Source: Bacillota bacterium (lineage in GTDB: Bacteria; Bacillota; Clostridia; Peptostreptococcales; Anaerovoracaceae). Taken from it: 15,159 nucleotides of DNA. The position numbers and the translations under genes are program-made. Positions 1 through 7,310 of this stretch are shown piece by piece. The notes below the pieces were generated by a model, which saw only the letters and a list, made by a program, of their open reading frames with translations, was not told the DNA's origin and did not search any database. The stretch's first letter is position 1. Every line of letters starts with the position of its first letter. The DNA is taken from contig JAUNBO010000027.1 in the NCBI GenBank assembly GCA_030527065.1, forward strand, positions 1 through 15,159. Reading direction: 5' to 3'.

Positions 1-25
1 CCGCTGAGAAAAGGGAGGTTGTGGC

Positions 26-1087
26 ATGGCGAAGCTTTTTGGAAAGCAGTACACAAAAGAGGAATTGCTGCGGAAGGTGGGAGACATTTCCCAGCTTTGC
101 GGCGTGAAGCTCCTGGAGCTGCAGGAGGGCCGGAGCCAGGGCGTCAGGCTGGCCCGGTTCTGGACGGGAAGCGGCCTGGAATTCGACGTCAATCTGAGCC
201 GGGGCATGGGCCTGGGAGCCTTTCGGTATAAAGGAGTTCCCTTTGCCTGGACCTCCGCCACCGGGGACGTCCATCCCGCCTATTATGAGCCGGAGGGCGG
301 CGGTCTGGACAGAAGCTATGCCGGCGGCCTTATGCACAACAGCGGCCTGAGGCAGGTGGGAGCGCCCTGCGAGGACCAGGGGGAGGCTCTGGGACTTCAT
401 GGCCGGATCTCCAATCTGCCGGCGGACAATGTCTGGGCCGACGGCTACTGGGAAGGAGATGAATACATCCTCTTCGTCCGCGGAAAGGTAAGGGAGGTAA
501 GCGCCCTGGGAGAGAACATGGTGCTGACCCGCACCGTGTCCGTCCGGCTGGGCGGCAGCGAGGTATCCCTGGAGGATACCGTGGAAAACGCCGCTCCCAC
601 AGCCGGGCCCCATATGATACTCTACCATACCAACTACGGCTTTCCCCTCATAGACGCCGGGACAAGGCTGATCATCCCTTCCCGCAGAGTGGTGGACGCC
701 GACGGCGGCGGAGAGGTGCCGCCGGACCGTTACGGCGTTTACGGGGAGCCTGCTCCCGACGCCGGCGCCCAGATCTATTTCCACGATACGGCGGCCAAAG
801 ACGGCTGGAGCGGATATGTGGTGGCCAACGATAAGCTGGGCCTGGGCCTGCAGGTCCGCTATGAGAAGAAAAATCTGCCGGAGCTGGTGAACTGGGTGGA
901 CCAGGAAAGCGGGCGGAACGTGGTGGAGGTGGGCCCCTCCAACTGCAAGTGCTTTGGCAGGGCCGCCGAGAGAGCGGCGGGGACCCTGCACATGATGGAG
1001 CCCGGAGAAGTGAGGGATTATAAGCTCCGCTTCAAGGTGCTGGACGGCAGAGCGGAGATAGAAGAAGCCGAAAAGCTGTTGAAATAG
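26..1087 (+). CDS. DUF4432 family aldose 1-epimerase-like protein
   Basis: A 353-residue cytoplasmic protein with no signal peptide or membrane segment. It resembles the DUF4432 branch of the galactose mutarotase-like (beta-supersandwich) fold: an SRGMGLG segment near residue 58, GGLMHNSGLRQVG near 100-112, LGLHGRIS at 122-129 and HTNYG at 201-205. Family members are carbohydrate-binding, epimerase-like proteins usually found in sugar-utilisation loci; the substrate cannot be read from the sequence. The ATG at 26 is preceded by GGGAGG at 13-18, a good 7-nt spacing. The next gene, a transketolase half, begins 17 nt after the stop, so the three genes probably form one operon whose start lies outside the window. 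A role in processing a sugar before the pentose phosphate reactions is inference from context only. Confidence 0.85.
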   Translation: MAKLFGKQYTKEELLRKVGDISQLCGVKLLELQEGRSQGVRLARFWTGSGLEFDVNLSRGMGLGAFRYKGVPFAWTSATGDVHPAYYEPEGGGLDRSYAGGLMHNSGLRQVGAPCEDQGEALGLHGRISNLPADNVWADGYWEGDEYILFVRGKVREVSALGENMVLTRTVSVRLGGSEVSLEDTVENAAPTAGPHMILYHTNYGFPLIDAGTRLIIPSRRVVDADGGGEVPPDRYGVYGEPAPDAGAQIYFHDTAAKDGWSGYVVANDKLGLGLQVRYEKKNLPELVNWVDQESGRNVVEVGPSNCKCFGRAAERAAGTLHMMEPGEVRDYKLRFKVLDGRAEIEEAEKLLK

Positions 1088-1104
1088 GAAAAGAGGGAAG
1101 GATT

Positions 1105-1941
1105 ATGGACAAGGAAAAGAAAGCTTATCTGGAAAAGCAGGCCGTGGAGGTGCGGAAATGCATTTTCCGGGCCATCGGTGCAGCGGGGCAGGGCCATATA
1201 GGCGGCTGTCTCTCCGTGGCGGATCTCACCACCGCATTGTACTTTCACATTCTGAACGTGGACCCTGAAAATCCCAGAATGGAAGGCAGGGACAGAGTGG
1301 TCCTCTCCAAAGGCCATGCGGGCCCGGCGCTCTACGCCACCCTGGCCCTGAAGGGCTATTTCCCCGTGGAAGAGCTGGATACGCTGAATCAGCCTCACAC
1401 CAATCTGCCCAGCCACTGTGACATGACCAAAACCCCCGGCATAGATATGACGGCGGGCTCTCTGGGACAGGGCCTGGCCTGCGCCGTGGGCATCGCCAAG
1501 GCGGCCAAAATGTGCGGAGGCAAGGAATATATCTACGCCGTCATAGGGGACGGAGAGAGCCAGGAGGGCTCCATCTGGGAGGCTTCCATGGCGGCGGCCC
1601 ACTATAAGCTGGACAATCTCATCGTCTTTCTGGATTACAATAAGCTGCAGATAGACGGGCCGGTGGCGGAGGTGATGAGCCTGGGAGATCCGGCGGAAAA
1701 ATGGAAAGCCTTCGGATTCAAGGTCTTTGAAGCGGACGGCCACAATGTGGAAGCCATAGTGGATACGGTGGCGGAAGCCAAAAAAGAGCAGGACGGCAGG
1801 CCGGTGATGATCGTGCTGCACACGGTAAAAGGAAAAGGCGTCAGCTTTGTGGAAGCCGCCGGCGTGGGCAACCACAGCATGCCTCTCTCCGCAGAGCAGG
1901 TGGCGGCAGCCGTGGCGGAGCTGGACGGGGAGGTGAAATAA
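1105..1941 (+). CDS. Transketolase, N-terminal (TPP-binding) subunit
   Basis: At 278 residues this is the N-terminal half of a split transketolase, which moves two-carbon ketol units between sugar phosphates in the non-oxidative pentose phosphate pathway with thiamine diphosphate. Visible signatures are GHIGG at 30-34, SKGHAGPALYA at 68-78, and the TPP motif starting GDGESQEG at 148 and ending with an Asn at 179. A single-chain transketolase has more than 600 residues; here the pyrimidine-binding half is the next gene, a common arrangement in Clostridia and other anaerobes. An AGGGAAGG Shine-Dalgarno lies just before the ATG. A related TPP enzyme acting on another sugar (a DXP-synthase-like or specialised ketolase) is less likely, and the exact substrate is not determined by sequence. 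Confidence 0.92.
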   Translation: MDKEKKAYLEKQAVEVRKCIFRAIGAAGQGHIGGCLSVADLTTALYFHILNVDPENPRMEGRDRVVLSKGHAGPALYATLALKGYFPVEELDTLNQPHTNLPSHCDMTKTPGIDMTAGSLGQGLACAVGIAKAAKMCGGKEYIYAVIGDGESQEGSIWEASMAAAHYKLDNLIVFLDYNKLQIDGPVAEVMSLGDPAEKWKAFGFKVFEADGHNVEAIVDTVAEAKKEQDGRPVMIVLHTVKGKGVSFVEAAGVGNHSMPLSAEQVAAAVAELDGEVK

Positions 1942-1942
1942 C

Positions 1943-2872
1943 ATGGCAGAGATGAGAAAAGTCATGTGCGAAAGCATCATAGAAGAAATGAAGAAGAACG
2001 ATAAGATCGTGGTGATCAACTCGGACCTGGGGAAGGCCAACGGGACCCTGCCCATTGCCGATGTATTCCCGGACCGGCTCTTCGATGCAGGAGTGGCGGA
2101 GCAGAACATGGCCGCCGTGGCGGCAGGGATGGCCTCCTACGGCATGGTGCCCATCATCAACAGCTTCTGCGCCTTTGCCACCCGCCGGATCTGCGATCAG
2201 GCCGCCATCTCCATCGCCTACGCCGGACAGAATGTGAAGATCATCGGCACGGACCCGGGTATCACCGCCGAACTCAACGGCGGCACTCACATGACCTTTG
2301 AGGACATTGCCGTCATGCGGAGCATCCCCAACATGGTGATCATGGAGCCCTGCGACGAAGCGGAGCTGCGGCAAATGATCGCCGCCATGTGCGAATACGA
2401 AGGCCCTGTCTATATGCGTCTTTACCGGAAGGTGACGGAGCCGGTCCATGGGGAAGATTACCGCTTCCGGATGGGCAAGGCGGACGTGCTGAAAGAGGGC
2501 AGGGACGTCAGCGTGATCTGCTCCGGCATCCTGGTGCAGGAGGCCCTGGCCGCAGAGAAAGAGCTGGCGGCCAAGGGCATAGACGCCGAGATCATAAACA
2601 TCCACACCATCAAACCCATAGACCGGAAGGCCATAGTGGATACCGCCCGCAAGACCGGCGTCCTGGTGACTGCGGAAAACCACAACATTTTAGGCGGCCT
2701 GCGCTCCGCCGTGGCTGAGGTCGTCACCGAGGAATCTCCGGTGAAAATCTACCCCGTGGGCGTGAACAACCTCAAGGGAGAGGTGGGCAAGCTGGCCTAT
2801 CTGAAGGAGCAGTTCGGCCTCACCGCCGGGGCCATCGTCGCCGCCGCCGAAAAGGCCGTGGCGGGGAAATAG
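1943..2872 (+). CDS. Transketolase, C-terminal subunit
   Basis: A 309-residue partner of the preceding gene, carrying the pyrimidine-binding domain and the C-terminal transketolase domain. FDAGVAEQNM at 47-56 holds the conserved glutamate (E53) that activates TPP in the heterodimer or heterotetramer. ENHNILGGLRSAVAEV and PVKIYPVGVNN belong to the C-terminal domain. The ATG lies one base after the stop of the N-terminal subunit, with GGGGAGGTG inside the end of that gene as its ribosome site, so the two subunits should be made together by translational coupling. A strong bidirectional terminator follows about 40 nt after the stop, closing the operon. Confidence is high for family and pairing, lower for the physiological sugar substrates. 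Confidence 0.92.
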   Translation: MAEMRKVMCESIIEEMKKNDKIVVINSDLGKANGTLPIADVFPDRLFDAGVAEQNMAAVAAGMASYGMVPIINSFCAFATRRICDQAAISIAYAGQNVKIIGTDPGITAELNGGTHMTFEDIAVMRSIPNMVIMEPCDEAELRQMIAAMCEYEGPVYMRLYRKVTEPVHGEDYRFRMGKADVLKEGRDVSVICSGILVQEALAAEKELAAKGIDAEIINIHTIKPIDRKAIVDTARKTGVLVTAENHNILGGLRSAVAEVVTEESPVKIYPVGVNNLKGEVGKLAYLKEQFGLTAGAIVAAAEKAVAGK

Positions 2873-2879
2873 AAAGCCC

Positions 2880-2970
2880 AGGGTCTGGTTTGCAGAAGCC
2901 TGACCCTTCTGTGTGAAAAGCCGGAGGCTGCCTCAAAACACCGGGGCAGCCTCCGGCTTTTCCGCGGAAG
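2880..2970. terminator. Bidirectional Rho-independent terminator with an upstream accessory hairpin
   Basis: AAAAGCCGGAGGCTGCC (2916-2932) pairs perfectly over 17 bp with GGCAGCCTCCGGCTTTT (2945-2961), with a 12-nt loop. The A-run on one side and T-run on the other let it act on both strands. It stands between the convergent ends of the transketolase operon (+) and the first AAA ATPase (-), as expected for a shared terminator. A smaller hairpin at 2880-2907 (AGGGTC/GACCCT, then GGTTT/AAGCC above a T-T mismatch) precedes it on the + strand and lacks a T-tract. Confidence 0.88.
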
Positions 2971-2984
2971 GTAATGTCTCCATG

Positions 2985-4274
2985 TCAGATGCAGAAAGCG
3001 GCATAGAGCGGGATGGATTTCAGCCCGTCCTTTTCCCCAAAGTTTTTAAGAGACAGCCGAATGCAGCAGGCGGGTTTGTAGGTCCCCCTAAATACGCTGA
3101 GGCTGCGCGAGCGGACGTTCTCTCCCTTTTTGACCTCGACGCCGATAATCTGTTTACCCTTTTGCAGAATATAGTCCAGCTCTGCCTTGCCGCCGCTTTC
3201 CCAATAATAGAGCTCATAGCCGAGGGCGGCCAGCTGCTGCGCCACATAGTTTTCCGTCACGGCGCCCATAAAAGTGTTGCCCTCTCCGGAGAGGACCGTC
3301 TGCTGGGAAATGCCGGACTTCATCACAAGAAGGCCTGTGTCGGCCATGTAGAGTTTAAAGGACGAGAGGTCGGCATAGACAGAGACCGGCTCTGTCGCCT
3401 GTGTGATTTTCTGACACTTCAGCACCACGCCGGCAAGACTCAGCCATTCGATGGACGCACCGAACAGCGATGCGCTTCCGCCGCGCTGCACGACCTTGTA
3501 CTGGAACTTTTTATTCTCCTTTGCAAGCTGCGCGGGGATGGAGTTGTAGCAGGCGCGGATCTTTACACTGTCGCCGGCGCTGGCATACTTCGCCATGTCC
3601 GCAATGTAATGGTCCAATATTTCGCTTTGGACCAGCGGTACGTCGAGGAAGCTGCCGTTTTTCAAAAAGGCGTTGATGCACGCCGGCATGCCGCCTACGA
3701 CCAGATACTCGCGGTAGAGCTCGGTGGCTTCCGCATGCAGGGTCTCCGGCAATGGTTCCATGCGGTCAAAGGAAGCTCGTATCTCGCCGCAGAGAAGCTC
3801 CTTCCTCCGTGCCCACAGGTATTCCTCAAAGTCGAGGGCGTGGAGCGTCAGGGTCTCCACCTTGCCCACAGGGAAGGAGTAATGCTCCCGGTTGATGGCG
3901 ACGCCAAGCAAACTGCCTGCGGCGGCAATGTGGTACTCAGGCGTCTCCTCACAGAAATACTTGAGCGAAGTCAGCGCCCGTTCGCAGGACTGGATCTCGT
4001 CAAGAATGATCAGCGTCTCGCCGGGGATGATGCGCTCGCCGGTGGACGCCTCTAAATAACGCAACAGCTTTTCCGGTGAGATATTATCTCCGAAATACGC
4101 AGCCACGCTCAGATTGGTCTCCAGATTGATGTAGACGGTATTCTTAAAGTGCCCTGCGCCGAACTCCCGCAGCGTATGGGTCTTGCCGACTTGTCTTGCC
4201 CCGTTGATGAGCAACGGCATCCGCCCCGGCTTATCCTTCCACGCTAAAAGCCGCGCTTCTATTTTACGTTTCAT
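2985..4274 (-). CDS. AAA ATPase with DUF4143 C-terminal domain (copy 1)
   Basis: A 429-residue protein from the chosen start. Walker A is GARQVGKT at 25-32, Walker B is LIILDEIQ at 88-95, and EYLVVGGMP in the middle is typical of the AAA_14/DUF4143 ATP-binding proteins. The C-terminus has a PD-(D/E)XK-like pattern (AELDYIL followed by GVEVKKG), so a nuclease-type fold is possible. The biological role of this family is not established; members often occur in several copies per genome. The frame opens with a GTG at 4283, but GAGGTG at 4281-4286 is spaced 6 nt from the ATG at 4274, so I start there (the ATG at 4280 overlaps the ribosome site). The gene faces the transketolase operon and shares its terminator. 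It is paralogous to the next gene upstream. Confidence 0.85.
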   Translation of the reverse strand: MKRKIEARLLAWKDKPGRMPLLINGARQVGKTHTLREFGAGHFKNTVYINLETNLSVAAYFGDNISPEKLLRYLEASTGERIIPGETLIILDEIQSCERALTSLKYFCEETPEYHIAAAGSLLGVAINREHYSFPVGKVETLTLHALDFEEYLWARRKELLCGEIRASFDRMEPLPETLHAEATELYREYLVVGGMPACINAFLKNGSFLDVPLVQSEILDHYIADMAKYASAGDSVKIRACYNSIPAQLAKENKKFQYKVVQRGGSASLFGASIEWLSLAGVVLKCQKITQATEPVSVYADLSSFKLYMADTGLLVMKSGISQQTVLSGEGNTFMGAVTENYVAQQLAALGYELYYWESGGKAELDYILQKGKQIIGVEVKKGENVRSRSLSVFRGTYKPACCIRLSLKNFGEKDGLKSIPLYAAFCI

Positions 4275-4287
4275 ATCCATCACCTCA

Positions 4288-4323
4288 CGGCATCAGTTTA
4301 GCCGATGCCGATAGTTAAGTCAA
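4288..4323 (-). promoter_or_regulatory. Candidate sigma-A-type promoter of AAA copy 1 with an overlapping dyad
   Basis: Reading the minus strand, TTGACT (4318-4323) and TAAACT (4295-4300) are separated by exactly 17 nt. The -35 matches the consensus at 5 of 6 positions and the -10 at 4 of 6. The -10 box lies in the loop of a 7-bp inverted repeat, CGGCATC (4288-4294) and GATGCCG (4304-4310), which looks like an operator. The predicted transcript start near 4288 leaves only about 14 nt before the ATG at 4274. Confidence 0.55.
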
Positions 4324-4361
4324 GAAAAATACGACAAACAAATATTATTTCGAACTTAACT
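4313..4361. repeat. 8-bp inverted repeat overlapping the -35 of AAA copy 1
   Basis: AGTTAAGT (4313-4320) is mirrored by ACTTAACT (4354-4361) with a 33-nt AT-rich spacer. The left arm overlaps the candidate -35 box, so a protein bound here could control the promoter. The AT-rich spacer contains no recognisable gene. Confidence 0.4.
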
Positions 4362-4374
4362 GCAATTTGGCCAT

Positions 4375-4400
4375 AAAAAACTATCTTTAGCAGTAGTTTT
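4375..4400 (-). terminator. Weak Rho-independent terminator after AAA copy 2
   Basis: On the minus strand a 7-bp stem (AAAACTA, 10-nt loop, TAGTTTT, between 4377 and 4400) is followed by a run of six T's (complement of 4375-4380). It lies about 60 nt past the stop of the second AAA gene and before the promoter of the first. The stem is AT-rich, so termination is probably partial. A further 6-bp hairpin, CGGGAT (4414-4419) with ATCCCG (4434-4439), lies between it and the gene end. Confidence 0.4.
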
Positions 4401-4460
4401 CTTTCGTCTTCTGCGGGATGCCCGTCTTGTGATATCCCGTTGGTGCGCATGGTTCAGCTT

Positions 4461-5813
4461 TCAAAGCAGGGGCGTCATATAGAGGGGCAGGTATACGAAG
4501 CCGTCTTCTTCCTTCAAATCGCTTGTATGCAGCACATAGGGGATATGGGTTTGTTCTGCATACTTTGCCTTGAATTTGCGCAGAGAGGTGAGCGTATAGT
4601 TTTTGCCGGACTTGACCTCTATGGGGGAAATGTTATGCCTGTTGCTGATTTTGCTCTTTGCGATCAGAAAATCGATTTCCATGCGGGAACGGCTGTCATT
4701 TCTTGAGGAGTTGGAATAGAAGTACAGCTTATGTCCGCCGGCAGTCAGCATTTGCGCTACAATGTTTTCCATGATCATGCCTTTGTTGAGCTCCAGCTTG
4801 TCAAACAGCAGTTTTTTGTAGATCTCTTCGCTTACGATGCCGTTTTCATCAAAGGCATGGCTGATGAGCAATCCTGTATCCGCCATATAACATTTGAGAG
4901 TCATGCGGTCCCGGTTCAGCTTCAGACCAACATTCGGTTCGGTGGAGTTGTAGCAGATATTCACAATCATGGCGTCGTCCAGCCAGAAAAGTGCATCTTC
5001 ATAATTGCGCAGGCGGGCTTCCTTTTTTAAGGACGACAGCTTGAAGCGTTTTTCGTTTTTTTGCAGTTGTGAGGGGATCTCGTCAAAAATGCTTTCGACT
5101 TTCATTTCATATCCTTCGGCGTGCTTGATGATATCCGCACGATACAGGGTCAGGATATCCCGCTTCACAAGATCCACTTTGTCGAAATCCTGGGTGTCCG
5201 CATATTCCCGGACCGCCTGGGGCATGCCCCCTACGATCATATACTTGCGGAAGCAGTCCATTGCCCGCCGGTGCATGGCCTGGCCCATGGGCTGCATTTC
5301 CGTAAAGCACCTTTTGATTATGCCCATAAGGGTATCGTTGCCCAGCGCCCACAGGAATTCTTCAAAGTCCATGGGGTGCATTTTGATGTGCCGTTCTTCC
5401 GAAGGGATCATAATGTCTTTGACATTCTTCTTGATGGTCATCAAAGAGCCGGTTTCCAGATAGTCATAACGCCCGTCGGCCACAAGGTATTTGATGGCGG
5501 CTCTGGCTTTCGGAAACATTTGGACCTCGTCAAAAATAATGAGGGATTCATGCTCATACAGCTTTACATTGTAATAGCCGGACAGGTACATGAACAGGGT
5601 ATCCAGGTCGTTCAGATAATGGATAAACAAGTCTTTGACGTCGTCGCCGACCCGGTTGAAATCTATGAGGATGTACGTTTTATATTCCGCCCGGGCAAAT
5701 TCCTCTGCGATATAGCTTTTGCCAACACGGCGGGCGCCGTCTATCAGCAAGGCCGTTCTTCCAGCGCTCTCACGTTTCCATCTGAGCAAATCATCGTATA
5801 TCTTCCGCCTCAC
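4461..5813 (-). CDS. AAA ATPase with DUF4143 C-terminal domain (copy 2)
   Basis: A 450-residue paralogue of the neighbouring ATPase. Walker A is GARRVGKS at 26-33, Walker B is LIIFDEVQ at 91-98, and RKYMIVGGMPQAV marks the shared middle region. The C-terminus carries MEIDFLI then SPIEVKSGKNY, a D...ExK pattern like restriction-endonuclease-fold domains. Cellular function is unknown. It starts with GTG at 5813; an in-frame TAA lies six codons upstream, and the run AAGGGGGG ending 9 nt before the GTG is its ribosome site. Base composition is more AT-rich than the flanking metabolic genes, which suggests separate acquisition. It is divergent from the lysine operon and preceded by three palindromic repeats. 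The two copies differ clearly in sequence, so this is an old duplication or two independent arrivals. Confidence 0.85.
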   Translation of the reverse strand: MRRKIYDDLLRWKRESAGRTALLIDGARRVGKSYIAEEFARAEYKTYILIDFNRVGDDVKDLFIHYLNDLDTLFMYLSGYYNVKLYEHESLIIFDEVQMFPKARAAIKYLVADGRYDYLETGSLMTIKKNVKDIMIPSEERHIKMHPMDFEEFLWALGNDTLMGIIKRCFTEMQPMGQAMHRRAMDCFRKYMIVGGMPQAVREYADTQDFDKVDLVKRDILTLYRADIIKHAEGYEMKVESIFDEIPSQLQKNEKRFKLSSLKKEARLRNYEDALFWLDDAMIVNICYNSTEPNVGLKLNRDRMTLKCYMADTGLLISHAFDENGIVSEEIYKKLLFDKLELNKGMIMENIVAQMLTAGGHKLYFYSNSSRNDSRSRMEIDFLIAKSKISNRHNISPIEVKSGKNYTLTSLRKFKAKYAEQTHIPYVLHTSDLKEEDGFVYLPLYMTPLL

Positions 5814-5870
5814 CGGCTTATTCCCCCCTTAAATATCCGAAAGTCAATGATATCTGCAATTTCACATTAG

Positions 5871-5954
5871 CACGAAATCAAGATTTTTGCAATGCTTATT
5901 TTGCACGAAATCAAGATTTTTATACCCAATGTTTTTACACAAAATCAAGATTTT
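5871..5954. repeat. Three palindromic repeats spaced 33-34 bp
   Basis: The 17-nt unit CACRAAATCAAGATTTT occurs at 5871-5887, 5904-5920 and 5938-5954. Copies 1 and 2 have G and copy 3 has A at the R. Each unit centres on AAATC-AA-GATTT, a short dyad. Start-to-start spacings of 33 and 34 bp equal about three helical turns, so proteins bound to the units would sit on one face of the DNA. The array lies in the promoter and leader of the second AAA gene and is most simply read as an operator array. A phage- or element-derived iteron array is an alternative. Confidence 0.7.
5919..5948 (-). promoter_or_regulatory. Candidate promoter of AAA copy 2 embedded in the repeats
   Basis: On the minus strand TTGATT (5943-5948, inside repeat copy 3) and TATAAA (5919-5924) are 18 nt apart. 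The -10 matches the consensus at 5 of 6 positions and the -35 at 4 of 6. Transcription would start near 5912 and give a leader of about 100 nt containing repeats 2 and 1. The -35 coincides with the dyad core, so a bound regulator would block polymerase. Confidence 0.4.
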
Positions 5955-6149
5955 AAAGCACATTAAAGCAGAGAAGCACAGTTGAATTTGTGCGGCGTCA
6001 TCAGGAAACGAACCATATTCGGTTCACTCCGGAGCAGGGAATGATTTATATTGAGTTCAAAAGGCTGCGGCAATTCGCTAAAGCGGCGGGGCGGCCCGGC
6101 ATATTTGCGCCTTTTCAAAGGCGATGTTGCTTCCGGAAGATTCCCGGAT

Positions 6150-6177
6150 TTGGCACAGGTTTTGCGTACATAATAAT
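6150..6177 (+). promoter_or_regulatory. Candidate promoter of the lysine fermentation operon
   Basis: TTGGCA (6150-6155) and AATAAT (6172-6177) are separated by 16 nt, and each matches the sigma-70/A consensus at 5 of 6 positions. The transcript would begin near 6184 and carry a leader of roughly 65 nt before kdd. It is the best match I found in the gap, though a 16-nt spacer is slightly short. Confidence 0.45.
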
Positions 6178-6250
6178 GGAAGAGTAAGTTCTTTTGGCCT
6201 TCAAAGGAAACGGCTGAAAAATATTTGTTTTAGAAACGGGAGGAAGCGAG

Positions 6251-7288
6251 ATGAAAAAAGGATGCCCTTATGGGACCCACAGAGTTCTGGAGCCGAAGGG
6301 GGTGCTGCCCCAGCCGGCGGAGAAGATCGATAACACCATGGAAATTTACGACAACGAGGTCCTCATCGATGTTCAGACTTTGAACATCGATTCCGCCAGC
6401 TTCACACAGATAGAGAAGCAGGCCGGCGGCAACGTGGAGGAGATCAAGAAAATCATGAAGGGCCTGGTGGAGAAGCAGGGCAAGCACAAGAACCCTGTCA
6501 CCGGCTCCGGCGGCATGCTCATCGGCACGGTGAAGGAAATCGGACCGGCCCTGGCCGGCAAGACAGACCTGAAGGTGGGAGACAAGATCGCCACCCTGGT
6601 CTCCCTTTCCCTTACGCCCCTTGTCATTGACGAGATCTACGAGGTCCGGCCGGACATCGACCAGGTGGATATAAAGGGCCAGGCCATCCTGTTTGAAAGC
6701 GGCATTTATGCCGTCCTGCCGGAGGATCTGCCGGAAAACCTGGCCCTGTCCGTCCTGGATGTGGCCGGCGCCCCTGCCCAGACGGCCAAGCTGGTAAAGC
6801 CCGGCGACACGGTGGTGGTCATCGGCGGCGGCGGCAAATCCGGGCTGCTGTGCCTGTATGAGGCCAAGAAGCGGGCCGGCGTCACCGGCAAGGTGATCTG
6901 CGTGGGCGGCAGCGAAAAGAGCACGGACCGGGCCCGGAAGCTGGGGCTGGCCGACGAGTATTTTGCCGCCGACGCCACCGACGCCGTGGGCATGTACAAC
7001 AAGATAGCGGAGCTGACCGGGGGCAAGCTGGCGGATATCGTCATCAACTGCGTCAATATCCCCAACACGGAGATGGCCAGCATTCTTGCCTGTAAGGACG
7101 GTGGCCTGGTGTACTTCTTCAGCATGGCCACCAGCTTCACCAAGGCGGCCCTGGGAGCCGAGGGCGTGGGCAAGGACGTGACCATGATAGTGGGCAACGG
7201 CTACACCAAGGGCCATGCGGCCATTTCTCTCCAGGTGCTCCGGGAGTCTCCGGCCCTGAGAGAGCTGTTCACTGAAATGTACGCATAA
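6251..7288 (+). CDS. kdd: L-erythro-3,5-diaminohexanoate dehydrogenase
   Basis: A 345-residue NAD(P)-dependent enzyme (EC 1.4.1.11 class) that oxidatively deaminates 3,5-diaminohexanoate to 3-keto-5-aminohexanoate in anaerobic lysine fermentation. The N-terminus (MKKGCPYGTHRVLEPKGVLPQ) matches the family as I recall it. A Rossmann-type nucleotide-binding turn, VVVIGGGGKSG, spans about 188-198 within a zinc-less, MDR-like domain. The start is an ATG preceded by GGGAGG at 6238-6243 with 7-nt spacing. It is the first gene of the operon and is followed after 22 nt by kamA, which supports the assignment strongly. No truncation is seen. Confidence 0.92.
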   Translation: MKKGCPYGTHRVLEPKGVLPQPAEKIDNTMEIYDNEVLIDVQTLNIDSASFTQIEKQAGGNVEEIKKIMKGLVEKQGKHKNPVTGSGGMLIGTVKEIGPALAGKTDLKVGDKIATLVSLSLTPLVIDEIYEVRPDIDQVDIKGQAILFESGIYAVLPEDLPENLALSVLDVAGAPAQTAKLVKPGDTVVVIGGGGKSGLLCLYEAKKRAGVTGKVICVGGSEKSTDRARKLGLADEYFAADATDAVGMYNKIAELTGGKLADIVINCVNIPNTEMASILACKDGGLVYFFSMATSFTKAALGAEGVGKDVTMIVGNGYTKGHAAISLQVLRESPALRELFTEMYA

Positions 7289-7310
7289 AAAGGCGTGAAG
7301 GAGAGGGAAA

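Larger units (their letters stand above)
5814..6250. other. 437-bp intergenic region between AAA copy 2 and the lysine operon
   Basis: The left part (5814-5955) is AT-rich and holds the promoter and repeats of the AAA gene. The right part (5955-6149) contains no gene I can support. It has small hairpins, GAACC/GGTTC (6010-6025) and CGCCTT/AAGGCG (6108-6123), and an open frame of 65 codons from a GTG at 5990 with no ribosome site and no recognisable product. From about 6150 it holds a candidate promoter and leader for kdd. No B12 box or lysine-riboswitch-like core was recognised. Confidence 0.5.

Noticed and set aside
2985..5813. Insertion sequence or transposon carrying the AAA genes
   Set aside because: I saw no transposase, terminal inverted repeats or target duplication around the block, so mobility is only suggested by composition and orientation.
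5871..5954. CRISPR array
   Set aside because: Units are 17 nt with spacers of only 16-17 nt, there are just three copies and no cas genes; they fit an operator array better.
5990..6187. 65-codon frame with GTG start in the gap before kdd
   Set aside because: No ribosome site, no recognised similarity, and it runs through the candidate kdd promoter.
5955..6250. Cobalamin or lysine riboswitch upstream of the lysine operon
   Set aside because: I looked because KamDE uses B12 and the substrate is lysine, but saw no B12-box-like core or lysine-aptamer pattern, and the predicted leader of about 65 nt is too short for either.
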